DNA of 33,547 nucleotides, taken from the NCBI GenBank assembly GCA_018268835.1, contig JAFDVU010000066.1:1-33547 (forward strand), read 5' to 3'. The translations under genes and the position numbers were made by a program. The notes under the pieces are model-generated. The model saw only the letters and a list, made by a program, of their open reading frames with translations. It was not told the origin of the DNA and searched no databases. Position 1 is the stretch's first letter; the number at the start of each line of letters is the position of its first letter. The DNA comes from Acidobacteriota bacterium. Lineage in GTDB: Bacteria; Acidobacteriota; Terriglobia; Bryobacterales; Bryobacteraceae. Positions 1 through 7,516 of the stretch are shown piece after piece.

Positions 1-222
1 GCCCGGCGCGGTAGCGACCACCAGCACGGCGTCGCCGATGCGCACCAGGTGCAGGGCGTGCTGCGGCCCGAGCGGCAGCCTCTCCAGACACTCCATCTTC
101 CTTCCGGCCGTCCGCCGCGGCAGCGCCACCGCGGCCCACCCGCGGCGCCGCAGCCACGCCAGCGTTCCTACCAGCAGCAGCAGAACCAACGCCACCGCCA
201 TGGTCTGCTCGATTACGTCCAT
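1..222 (-). CDS. fliO: FliO-like flagellar export-gate assembly protein (3' end outside window)
   Basis: FliO helps assemble the FliP/FliQ/FliR export gate of the flagellar type III secretion system in the inner membrane. The first 74 residues are visible. A short acidic start is followed by one hydrophobic helix at about residues 8-23 (MAVALVLLLLVGTLAWL) and a basic patch. A soluble segment follows in which LERLPLGPQHALHLVRIG and DAVLVVAT match the conserved FliO core. The ATG at 222 is preceded by an AGGAG Shine-Dalgarno that overlaps the fliN stop, so the gene is probably translationally linked to fliN. The order fliN-fliO agrees with many flagellar operons, and fliP is expected next outside the window. 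The helix plus core segment make the identity likely although the protein is cut. Confidence 0.85.
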   Translation of the reverse strand, partial: MDVIEQTMAVALVLLLLVGTLAWLRRRGWAAVALPRRTAGRKMECLERLPLGPQHALHLVRIGDAVLVVATAPG

Positions 223-233
223 GCGCCTGACTC

Positions 234-482
234 CTAGAGATCGTCGCGGAAGTCCGTGATCCGCACCCCCAGGGTGTTCTCGATCACCACAATCTCGCCG
301 GAGCCGCACAGCACTCCGCCGATGTAGATATCGATGTTCTCGCCGGCGCTGCGCGAAGTGCCGATCACGCAGCCCTCCTCGAGGCGCAACACCTCGCGCG
401 CCGTCATGATGCGGCGGTCGAGTTCGACTTCGATATCGACCGGCACATCCCCGAGGGGGGCGATTTCTTCCTGGGAAGTCAT
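234..482 (-). CDS. fliN: Flagellar motor switch protein FliN (short form)
   Basis: FliN forms the lower part of the cytoplasmic C-ring, which sets rotation direction and docks the export apparatus. The 82-residue protein is essentially a single SpoA/FliN C-terminal domain: PLGDVPVDIEVELDRRIMT, LRLEEGCVIGTSRSAGENID, then IYIGGVLCGSGEIVVIENT and GVRITDF. These match the FliN pattern of 'v.veLGr..l...e.l.l..G.vi.L......v.v...G..ia.Gevvvv....gvRit.i'. It lacks the variable N-terminal extension of enteric FliN (about 137 aa). A GTG directly upstream (485) is an alternative start, and neither has a clear Shine-Dalgarno. It lies downstream of flgE and just upstream of fliO in the minus-strand arm. 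Confidence 0.9.
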   Translation of the reverse strand: MTSQEEIAPLGDVPVDIEVELDRRIMTAREVLRLEEGCVIGTSRSAGENIDIYIGGVLCGSGEIVVIENTLGVRITDFRDDL

Positions 483-538
483 CACTGGTTCCGTGGCATT
501 GATCGGCGGCGCCGGCCGAAAGGTTTAGGGTCTCCCGT

Positions 539-1807
539 TTAGCGCTTCAGATTGATGGTTTCCTGGCTCAGTTCGTCCACCGTGGTGACCACGCGCGAAT
601 TGGCCTGATAGCCGCGCTGGAGCACGATCAGGTCCGTGAACTCGCGGGCGATATCCACTGTGCTGGCTTCGATGGCGCCGCCGACGATGTCGCCGCGACC
701 GCCCGTGTTGGGCAGCCCGATGGCCGGCGTCGCCGTGCGCGCGCTGGTCTGATAGTTGTTGTTGCCGGCCGCGATCAGCGATTCGGCGTTGCGCACGCTG
801 GCCATGGCCACCTGCCCGACCACCACCTGCTGGCCGTCGGAATACTGCGCCAGGATTTTGCCGCCGTCGGCCAGTCCGACCCGGATCAACTGTGCCGCCG
901 CCGAGCCGTTCTGCGAACTGGCCGATGGCGCCGAAGGCTGCCCGAACTGGGTGATGCGCCCGGCTCCGCTGGCATTGTAAGGATTCCAGCTCAAGCTCAT
1001 ATCGGCGGCGCCGCTGTTGAGTCCGGTGACGGAAAAGTTGATGGGCGAGCCGCTGGCCGGCGAGGTGAGTTGCCCGTCGCTGCCGAAGCTAAGGGTTCCG
1101 CTGGCGCCCGAAAGATCGTAGGGCGTGCCGGCGACTCCGCTGCTCACGTCCTCGCCCGGGATGGTGATGTTGTACGACCAGGTATTGGGCGCGGTCTTCT
1201 GAAAGTGCACGGTCAGCACATGGTCCGTGCCCAGGCTGTCGTAGACCTTGATCGTGTCGCTGAACTTGCTGGTGGCATCGGCCGCGGCCGAGGAGTTGAG
1301 GTTCATGTCCAGGGTGAAGGCGTTGGTCGCGATCGGCTGCTTGGCCGCGCCCACGGGCACGACGATGTCGCCGATCGCGCCGTTGGTATCCAGGATTCCG
1401 GTGGTCGGATCGATGCTGGTCCAGCCCTGCACCCGCTCTCCGGTGTTGGTCAGCAGGTTGCCCGCGTCGTCCACCTGGAAATTGCCGGCGCGCGTATACA
1501 GCGTGTTGCCCTGGGTGTTCTTCAGCACGAAGAAGCCGTCTCCCTGCACGGCGGCGTCGAGCAGTCCGGTGCTGGCCTGGATCGCGCCCTGGGTGAACTG
1601 CCGGATGGTCAGGGGGCGGCCGGTACCGAACCCGACCTGGGTTTCCCCGAGGCCGGCGCCCAGCGACTGGGTCACCAGGTCGCGGAAATAGACCACGCTG
1701 GTCTTAAAGCCCGACGTGTTCAGGTTGGCCAGATTGTTTCCCACCACGTCGACCGCGGTAGAGGTTGCGTTCAGGGCGGATAGAGCCGTCGAAAAAGACG
1801 TAAACAT
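539..1807 (-). CDS. flgE: Flagellar hook protein FlgE
   Basis: FlgE polymerises into the hook, the universal joint between rod and filament, and is exported through the flagellar type III apparatus. The 422-residue chain has the signature N-terminal rod-family region (ALSALNATSTAVDVVGNNLA followed by NLNTSGFKT). It then has the 'QGDGFFVL...LYTRAGNFQVDDAGNL' segment, central variable D1/D2 regions rich in Ser, Thr, Gly and Asn, and the C-terminal axial helix (STVDIAREFTDLIVLQRGYQ, ANSRVVTTVDEL). Length is close to the enteric protein (about 400 aa). AGGAG lies 8 nt before the ATG. It follows flgD by 12 nt, so the two are almost certainly co-transcribed. Confidence 0.97.
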   Translation of the reverse strand: MFTSFSTALSALNATSTAVDVVGNNLANLNTSGFKTSVVYFRDLVTQSLGAGLGETQVGFGTGRPLTIRQFTQGAIQASTGLLDAAVQGDGFFVLKNTQGNTLYTRAGNFQVDDAGNLLTNTGERVQGWTSIDPTTGILDTNGAIGDIVVPVGAAKQPIATNAFTLDMNLNSSAAADATSKFSDTIKVYDSLGTDHVLTVHFQKTAPNTWSYNITIPGEDVSSGVAGTPYDLSGASGTLSFGSDGQLTSPASGSPINFSVTGLNSGAADMSLSWNPYNASGAGRITQFGQPSAPSASSQNGSAAAQLIRVGLADGGKILAQYSDGQQVVVGQVAMASVRNAESLIAAGNNNYQTSARTATPAIGLPNTGGRGDIVGGAIEASTVDIAREFTDLIVLQRGYQANSRVVTTVDELSQETINLKR

Positions 1808-1819
1808 GAAAGTCTCCTG

Positions 1820-2134
1820 TTAGTTTTTGGTACCGGTTGTCGCGGAGGTGGCGCCCGTCCCCGCGTTCATGGCATCGAGGTCGCCGCGGATCGCGGTGAT
1901 GTCCTGGGCCATGTTGATGCCGTTTTCGAGTTGCTGGAACTGGGCCAACTGGGTCAGGAACTGGACACTGTCGCTCGGATTGAGCGGGTCCTGGTTCTGG
2001 ATCTGCGACACCAGCAACTGCAGGAACATGTCCTTGGTCACCTGGGTGGACTGGCTGGCGGACGCCGTGCGCGCGGCGAAGGGATCCGTGGTGGATACCG
2101 TCGAGCTGGGAACGTTGTTCAGTGTATTGGCCAT
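1820..2134 (-). CDS. flgD: Flagellar hook-capping protein FlgD, N-terminal domain only
   Basis: FlgD caps the growing hook so that FlgE subunits can fold into place, and is later replaced by the hook-associated proteins. The 104-residue product contains the conserved N-terminal FlgD domain: STQVTKDMFLQLLVSQIQNQ, DPLNPSDSVQFLTQLAQF, QQLENG. The Tudor/Ig-like C-terminal half present in enteric FlgD (about 230 aa) is missing. After about residue 90 only an Ala/Thr/Gly tail remains and the frame ends in a normal TAA. There is no sign of a frameshift, because the next gene flgE begins 12 nt later with its own Shine-Dalgarno. Short FlgD forms are known in some phyla. The upstream 205-residue protein is a candidate to supply a missing function. 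Confidence 0.92.
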   Translation of the reverse strand: MANTLNNVPSSTVSTTDPFAARTASASQSTQVTKDMFLQLLVSQIQNQDPLNPSDSVQFLTQLAQFQQLENGINMAQDITAIRGDLDAMNAGTGATSATTGTKN

Positions 2135-2146
2135 GGGTCTGCTCCG

Positions 2147-2764
2147 TTAACTCGAAATGCCGTTGATTTCGTCGCGGATCGCCCGGTCGACCTTTTCCTG
2201 CGACCAGCCCCGGCTGTAGTAGGCCGCCAGATTCCCGGCGTTGACGATATTGCCGTTGGGGAACTGAATCATCTGGTTCTTCTGGTTCTGCTGGAACGGC
2301 CCGGAAGGCGTGATGGCGTTCATTTCGACCACCGTGCCGCCGTACATCTGGGCCAGCTTCTGGGCCGTGGCCTGGGTGGCGAAGTAGATCGGGTTGTATC
2401 CGTACGTAATGCCATTCGGGCCGCTGCCGCCGGCATTGGTGATGTACGGGTTGGGTCCGAAGACACTCTCCACGGTGGGGTTCGCCGGGATGGCGGCCGC
2501 CGGCGCCGGCGTGCTGGAACCAGCCTGGGTGGCGTGGCCGAAGAGTGCCTTGAAATCGGCCGCCGGGTCGGCGGCGGCACCGGCACCCGCGGCCGGAGTG
2601 GAACCGGGGGAAGTGGCGCCGGACGTGGAAGCCGTCCCGGTAGAGGCACCGGCCGTGCCGCCGTCGGTCTGCCCGGCCGACTGCCGGCTGCTGTATCTGG
2701 GAACGATCCGCGTCGTGAACACGTTGTGGATCGAGTTGTTTACCGCGTGGCGGATAGGAACCAT
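2147..2764 (-). CDS. Unrecognised 205-residue protein encoded between fliK and flgD
   Basis: I do not recognise this family. The N-terminal about 30 residues (MVPIRHAVNNSIHNVF...) are polar and not a Sec signal. Residues about 30-80 are a Ser/Thr/Gly/Ala low-complexity linker. The C-terminal about 100 residues look folded: NPYITNAGGSGPNGITYGYN, PIYFATQATAQKLAQMYGG, then YYSRGWSQEKVDRAIRDEI. The start overlaps the 3' end of fliK by 25 nt, with AAAGGA upstream, and the stop lies 12 nt before flgD. It is therefore locked into the hook-assembly operon and probably translated with its neighbours. Its position next to an unusually short FlgD and the lack of a Sec signal suggest a cytoplasmic or type III-exported hook-assembly factor. 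That role is inference only. Confidence 0.8.
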   Translation of the reverse strand: MVPIRHAVNNSIHNVFTTRIVPRYSSRQSAGQTDGGTAGASTGTASTSGATSPGSTPAAGAGAAADPAADFKALFGHATQAGSSTPAPAAAIPANPTVESVFGPNPYITNAGGSGPNGITYGYNPIYFATQATAQKLAQMYGGTVVEMNAITPSGPFQQNQKNQMIQFPNGNIVNAGNLAAYYSRGWSQEKVDRAIRDEINGISS

Positions 2765-4953
2765 TCGAAGTCTTTTCCTTTCTCTTGCTTGGGTTGGTTT
2801 TCGTCGGGATGTCGCGGGCGGCGTTGCTGGCCTTCGCCGGGCTGTTGCTCCTGTCCCTGCCGGCCCGGGGGAGTGTCGTCCCGCCCGCCGGGAGCAGCGG
2901 CAGGCGCCTCGTGGTTCTGGCGCCAGCCCGGCGCCAGGACTTCACCGGTATGCCAGGTCTCGGTGCGGACTCCGTTCTCGGCCAGGCGGTCGGAAAGCGC
3001 GGGCAGCCCTTCCCGCAGACGCTCGGCCAGGTGATTGTCGGGCGTGCGCACCGCGACCTCCAGGTTCCCGGCGCGTTCGGAGAGCCGGACTTCCACGCGC
3101 CCGTCTCCCCGGGCCATTTCGAGACGGATCTCCCGCGCCGGCGCAGCCGGCTTGGCCGGCTCCGTTGCGGCGGCAGCTTCGAGCACGGTTCGCGATGCGG
3201 ACCTGGGCGCATCGCCTGTTCCCCGGGGGGGATCAGCGACCGCGGCAGTGCTCGACGCGGCATTGCCCGGAGCCGTCATGGTGCGCAACGGCGTGGTGGC
3301 GGCGGAGGTTTCGTGGACCGCCAGGGGCGCAGCCTCGCCGCGCGCACTCTCCGCCGGCTCGTGCGCCGCGGTTGGGCGGTTCGCCGCCGGTGGCGCGGGG
3401 TCGGCATCCGCGCGCGCGGGTTCCTCTTTGGCGGGGCCGGCGGCAGGGGCTTTGGCGGTGGCCGGCAGGGCTTCCTTGTCAGAATGGGCCTGGGCCTGCC
3501 GGGGAGAGTATGTCCGGTGCCCTTCCGGCGCCGCCGCGGCAACGCCGGAGACCCGCAGGACCTGGGCCTGCGCGGTCAGCCGCGCGGCGAAGGCAAGTTG
3601 GCCGGCCTCGCCCGCACCGGCCGGCTTTTGCCTGACGGACAGGCCGGCGGAGAGGTCCCCGGCCGCCGGTAAGGCGTCGGCTTGACCCGCGGGGCGGGGC
3701 GAGGGTGCGGCTCCCGCTACCGGCGGGATCGCGGGCCGAACGGCGCTACCGGGCGCGTGTGCCGGCGCCTGCGTACCACCTGCGGTTGGGCGGCTGGTTC
3801 TGGGAGGCGGAGCCACCGGGTCCGGCAAGCCCGCCGGCCCGGGGGATGGCGCGGGTGCCTCTTCGTCCGGAGGGTTCGCCGGAGCCGCCTGGGAAGGGGG
3901 GAGCGGCACGGGGCTGGGAACGGCGGCGGCCAGGGCGGGGGCCAAGCGGCCGGCGTCCGGCTGCGGGACCGAATCGGACGCAGCGGCCCTTTCCGCACGT
4001 GACTCGCGCGGCGCGCGGGCGGGGTTCTCTCCCGCCGGGCGGACGGTTTGGGGGGCGCTGCCGGCTGCCGGCTGGGCTGCGGCGAACCCGGAGAACGCGA
4101 GCGGGTCGACAGCTAGTTCGCCCTTACGGGGGGCCGCCGGAAGAGTCTCCACCAGAACCGGGAGCCCGCCGGCGGTGGCTGCCTGCCCGGCGCCGTCACG
4201 AGCAACGGCGGCCGGCGGTTCTTCTTCGGCCACGGTGGCCTCGCGGGGCACCGGGCGCTCCGTCGCTGTCACCGGCAGTGATAGATGAGCTGCGACGGCA
4301 GCGGTGAGTTCCGGTTTCGCCGTACTGCCGGTGGGTGGCGCCGGCGGTTGGGATCCGGCCACCTCAACTACCGGCGGCTGTGGGGCACACTCCGAAGGCG
4401 GGCCGTTCTTTCCCGATGTGACCGCCGCACCAGCCAAGAGTGCTGGGAGGACCCGCGCAACGGCGGGACCCGGCTTCGCCGCCACCGTATCCGGAAGCCC
4501 GGCTTGGGAAGGAGTAGCCGGGGCCTCCTGTCCGCCGGCTGCCGGCGCCACAGGCATGGGCTGCCGCGACTGGCCGATCCATGCTGCGAGCCACGCCGGA
4601 AGGAGCGGATTCACATCCGGCAGAGGGCTCCCTGCCGCCGCCGCGCTCAGGGGCGCGTTTTCGTCCGGCGCCGCGCCCGCGAGTGTTTCTTGATGCCCGG
4701 TTTGGGCATCCTTGGTCTGGGCTGCGTCGGGGTGGGTACTGACGTTCTCTTGCCCGATCTGGCCGAGCCACACCGCGAGCCACCCGGCATCGGGTTGCGG
4801 CTCACCGGCGGGGTGCGCGGCGCCGGAATCGGCCGCCGCGAACCCTTGAGGCGCGTGCGGGAGCGCCAGGAGGATTAGTCGGGACGGCGCCGTTGCAGGA
4901 GTTGCCACGCCGGCGGTCAGTGCACCCGGCGGACCAACCCGGGCGGCGCGCAT
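2740..4953 (-). CDS. fliK: Flagellar hook-length control protein FliK, very long form
   Basis: FliK is the secreted molecular ruler that measures hook length and switches export from hook to filament substrates. The chain of about 737 residues is mostly Ala/Pro/Gly-rich low complexity. The conserved C-terminal Flg_hook-type domain lies at about residues 610-690: REIRLEMARGDGRVEVRLSE, RAGNLEVAVRTPDNHLAERL, REGLPALSDRLAENGVRTE. The C-terminal tail is Gln/Gly/Pro-rich and ends EWFLSATR. It is much longer than enteric FliK (about 405 aa). I chose the ATG at 4953; a TTG at 4959 is also in frame, and no clear Shine-Dalgarno precedes either. It is the first gene of the minus arm. Identity rests on the C-terminal domain and on position. 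Confidence 0.9.
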   Translation of the reverse strand: MRAARVGPPGALTAGVATPATAPSRLILLALPHAPQGFAAADSGAAHPAGEPQPDAGWLAVWLGQIGQENVSTHPDAAQTKDAQTGHQETLAGAAPDENAPLSAAAAGSPLPDVNPLLPAWLAAWIGQSRQPMPVAPAAGGQEAPATPSQAGLPDTVAAKPGPAVARVLPALLAGAAVTSGKNGPPSECAPQPPVVEVAGSQPPAPPTGSTAKPELTAAVAAHLSLPVTATERPVPREATVAEEEPPAAVARDGAGQAATAGGLPVLVETLPAAPRKGELAVDPLAFSGFAAAQPAAGSAPQTVRPAGENPARAPRESRAERAAASDSVPQPDAGRLAPALAAAVPSPVPLPPSQAAPANPPDEEAPAPSPGPAGLPDPVAPPPRTSRPTAGGTQAPAHAPGSAVRPAIPPVAGAAPSPRPAGQADALPAAGDLSAGLSVRQKPAGAGEAGQLAFAARLTAQAQVLRVSGVAAAAPEGHRTYSPRQAQAHSDKEALPATAKAPAAGPAKEEPARADADPAPPAANRPTAAHEPAESARGEAAPLAVHETSAATTPLRTMTAPGNAASSTAAVADPPRGTGDAPRSASRTVLEAAAATEPAKPAAPAREIRLEMARGDGRVEVRLSERAGNLEVAVRTPDNHLAERLREGLPALSDRLAENGVRTETWHTGEVLAPGWRQNHEAPAAAPGGRDDTPPGRQGQEQQPGEGQQRRPRHPDENQPKQEKGKDFEWFLSATR

Positions 4954-5134
4954 TTTCAACGAATTAGTCTGGTGGCGCGCGCCTGGAATTTGCCGTTCGG
5001 GCCGCGTGCGACAGTTTCTTGCCGCGGCGGGAGCCCTCCCTCAACCTCCCTCATCGGCCGCGGGCCGCATCTTTTGAGCACCTTAGCCCCCGCCGCCCTC
5101 GTTGGCATGCGGAGTGCTCCCTGGAGTTGCCGTT

Positions 5135-5863
5135 ATGGATCCGCTGACCGCGCTCGCCGCCAGTGGCCTTCGCGCCCGGATGGAATCGCTCGACCTGTTG
5201 GCCAACAACGTCGCCAACGCTTCCACCGGAGGCTACAAGGCCGACCGAGAGTTCTACAACACGTACGTCGCTCCCGAAGCCGCTGTCGACGATCCCCAGC
5301 AGGTCATGCCGGTGGTCGAACGCCACTGGACCGACCACAGCCAGGGGGCCCTGCACGCGACCGGCAGCCCGCTCGATGTCGCCCTCGACGGCCGCGGTTT
5401 TTTCGGCGTCAACGGTCCCACCGGTCCTCTTTACACCCGCAACGGCAGTTTCCGGCTGGCCGCCGACGGCCGGCTGACCACACAGGACGGTTACGCGGTC
5501 CGCAGCCGCCAAGGGACGCCGCTGGTGCTGGACGCGACGCGGCACATCGAAATCGCTCCCGACGGCACCGTAACCCAGGAAGGCAACGTGATCGGCCAGT
5601 TGGAAGTCTCCGATTTCACCAGCACCGCCGGGCTATCCAAGCAGGGCGCGAACTACTTCCGCGCGGCCGATCCCAAGCAGCGGACCGCGCCGCCGGCCGG
5701 CACCAGTGTTGAGCAGGGCCAGATCGAGGGTTCCAATACCGGGGCCGCCGAGGCCGCGGTACGGCTGGTCAGCGTCATGCGCCAGTTCGAAATGCTGCAG
5801 AAGGCCGTGGGACTGGGCGGGGAGATGAGCAAACGCGCCATCGAAGAGGTTGCCAAGGTTTGA
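5135..5863 (+). CDS. flgF: Flagellar basal-body proximal rod protein FlgF
   Basis: FlgF is a rod subunit joining the MS ring side to the distal rod. The 242-residue protein has the rod-family N-terminus (ALAASGLRARMESLDLLANN, VANASTGGYKADREF), the central LDVALDGRGFFGVNGPTGPL and LYTRNGSFRLAADGRLTTQ segments, and a C-terminal axial helix (EAAVRLVSVMRQFEMLQKAV). The conserved start of this family fixes the ATG at 5135, with GGAG 8 nt before it. It opens the plus-strand arm and is followed by flgG after 10 nt. FlgF and FlgG are close paralogues. The shorter length, divergent C-terminus and position before a canonical FlgG favour FlgF. Confidence 0.93.
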   Translation: MDPLTALAASGLRARMESLDLLANNVANASTGGYKADREFYNTYVAPEAAVDDPQQVMPVVERHWTDHSQGALHATGSPLDVALDGRGFFGVNGPTGPLYTRNGSFRLAADGRLTTQDGYAVRSRQGTPLVLDATRHIEIAPDGTVTQEGNVIGQLEVSDFTSTAGLSKQGANYFRAADPKQRTAPPAGTSVEQGQIEGSNTGAAEAAVRLVSVMRQFEMLQKAVGLGGEMSKRAIEEVAKV

Positions 5864-5873
5864 AGGAGAAGAT

Positions 5874-6665
5874 ATGATCCGCGCACTTTATAGCGCTGCC
5901 AGCGGGATGTCCGCGCAGCAGATGAACGTCGATAACATCGCACACAATCTGGCCAACGCCAACACCACCGGGTTCAAGGCGCGGCGCGCCCAGTTCCAGG
6001 ACCTGATCTATCAAAGCGTGGTGCAACCCGGCGCGGCCTCGGGACAGCAGACCGTGGTGCCGACCGGCCTGCAGGTCGGGCTCGGCACGCGCGCATCCTC
6101 CAACGAGATCCTGTTCACGCAGGGACAGTTTTCCCAGACCGACAACCCGCTCGACCTGGTGATCCAGGGCAAGGGCTTCTTCCAGGTGCGGCGCCCATCG
6201 GGGGATCTGGCCTACACCCGCTCGGGAGCGTTCCACGTAAACCGCGACGGCAACATCGTTACCGCCGACGGCGACCCGATCGAACCGGCGATCACGATAC
6301 CGGCCAACGCGCTGCAGATCACGATCGCCCAGGACGGAACCGTCAGCTATACCGTGCAGGGACAGACCGCGGCGCAGCAGGCCGGACAGATCCAGTTGGC
6401 CGGGTTCGCCAACCCCGCCGGACTGAACAGCCTGGGGGGCAACCTCTATACGCCGACCGACGCCAGCGGCGATCCGACGGTGGCCGCGCCTGGCGGACAG
6501 GAGGGCTTGGGCACGGTCCTGCAGGGCTACACGGAGCAGTCCAACGTGAGCGTGGTGGAGGAGTTCATCAACCTGATCGTGGCCCAGCGCGCCTATGAGG
6601 CCAACTCCAAAGTGGTCAAGGCGGCCGACGACATGTATCAGCAGGTGAACAACCTTACCCGATGA
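5874..6665 (+). CDS. flgG: Flagellar basal-body distal rod protein FlgG
   Basis: FlgG builds the distal rod that crosses the periplasm through the P and L rings. The 263-residue product matches the usual length (about 260 aa). It begins MIRALYSAASGMSAQQMNVD followed by NIAHNLANANTTGFKARRAQ. It contains LDLVIQGKGFFQVRRPSGDL and AYTRSGAFHVNRDGNIVT, and ends with VSVVEEFINLIVAQRAYEAN and SKVVKAADDMYQQVNNLTR, all hallmarks of FlgG. AAGGAG overlaps the flgF stop at the correct distance. Its TGA overlaps the ATG of flgA (ATGA), giving translational coupling. Confidence 0.97.
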   Translation: MIRALYSAASGMSAQQMNVDNIAHNLANANTTGFKARRAQFQDLIYQSVVQPGAASGQQTVVPTGLQVGLGTRASSNEILFTQGQFSQTDNPLDLVIQGKGFFQVRRPSGDLAYTRSGAFHVNRDGNIVTADGDPIEPAITIPANALQITIAQDGTVSYTVQGQTAAQQAGQIQLAGFANPAGLNSLGGNLYTPTDASGDPTVAAPGGQEGLGTVLQGYTEQSNVSVVEEFINLIVAQRAYEANSKVVKAADDMYQQVNNLTR

Positions 6666-7516
6666 TCCCGCTCGCCGCGTTTGCCGTCGCCGCCTGCCTG
6701 CCGGTGGACGCCGCCCGCGAGCGGATCACGGCGGCCGACATGGCGCGCGCCCTGCCGGAATGGAGCCAGGCAGCGCCCGACGCCGAGATCGGCTACGCGC
6801 CCGCGCCGGGCGTGGTCCGGGTGCTGCGCGCTCCCGAGTTGCGGCGCCTGGCCGAACGCTTCGGCATAGCCGCGGAATCCGCGCGCGACGTCTGTTTCGA
6901 GCGCGCTTCGGCGCCGGTGGCCGCCGAGCGCATGCTGGCCGCGATGCGGGAGCGGTTACCCGAAGCGCACATCAAAATCCTGGAGACCAGCCGGGCGGCC
7001 GCTCCCGAGGGAGAAATCGAATTTCCTCTCTCCGGACTGCGCGGCGACTACTGGTACGGGCGCATCACCTACGGCGCCGGACACCGGTTCACGATCTGGG
7101 CGCGGGTCGCCGTGACCCGGACCGTAAAGCGCGCGGTGGCTTTGGCCGATCTATTACCGGGGAAGCCGATCGATGCCGCGCAACTCAAAGTCGAAATCCG
7201 TGAAGAGGCGCCCGTGCAGGGCGTGCAGCCTGACGCAAGCTCCAGCGAAGAGTTCGCCGGCTGCCTCCCCCGGCGCCGGATCCCGGCCGGAACGGTGGTC
7301 CGGAAAGAATGGCTGGACCCGCCCCAGGTGGTGCAGCGGGGGCAACTGGTGAAGGTCGAAGTCGTGGTCGGCACAGCGCGCCTGGTGGCCGAGGGCGTGG
7401 CCGAAGCTTCGGGCGCGCTGGGCCAGGTCATCGCGGTGCGGAATCCCGATTCCCAGCGCCGTTTTCGCGCCCGGGTGGAAGCCGCCGGACGCGTCTCGGT
7501 GAAAGGTACCCTGTGA
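6662..7516 (+). CDS. flgA: P-ring assembly chaperone FlgA (SAF domain)
   Basis: FlgA is a periplasmic chaperone for FlgI polymerisation around the rod. The 284-residue protein has a short hydrophobic N-terminus (MIPLAAFAVAACLPVDAA), a probable Sec signal. A variable N-terminal region follows, then a C-terminal SAF-like module: RRRIPAGTVVRKEWLDPPQV, VQRGQLVKVEVVVGTARLVA, EGVAEASGALGQVIAVRNP and FRARVEAAGRVSV. This 'G..v......G.a..dg..Gd.I.v.n......G.V...g.v' layout is diagnostic of FlgA. The start overlaps the flgG stop (ATGA) and the stop overlaps the flgH GTG (GTGA), so the three genes are read as a coupled chain. Confidence 0.9.
   Translation: MIPLAAFAVAACLPVDAARERITAADMARALPEWSQAAPDAEIGYAPAPGVVRVLRAPELRRLAERFGIAAESARDVCFERASAPVAAERMLAAMRERLPEAHIKILETSRAAAPEGEIEFPLSGLRGDYWYGRITYGAGHRFTIWARVAVTRTVKRAVALADLLPGKPIDAAQLKVEIREEAPVQGVQPDASSSEEFAGCLPRRRIPAGTVVRKEWLDPPQVVQRGQLVKVEVVVGTARLVAEGVAEASGALGQVIAVRNPDSQRRFRARVEAAGRVSVKGTL

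Noticed and set aside
1704..3263. A 519-codon minus-strand frame through flgD and the 205-residue gene
   Set aside because: It lies out of frame with FlgD, the unknown protein and FliK, whose own frames carry conserved sequence and Shine-Dalgarno sites. Its product is Arg/Pro/Gly-rich noise.
2394..3672. Long plus-strand frames opposite fliK
   Set aside because: They are Arg/Gly/Ala/Pro-rich shadows of the low-complexity fliK coding strand with no start signals or motifs.
2740..4953. FliK read as a surface adhesin or other low-complexity secreted protein
   Set aside because: The C-terminal hook-length-control domain and the position at the head of the flgD-flgE operon settle it as FliK.
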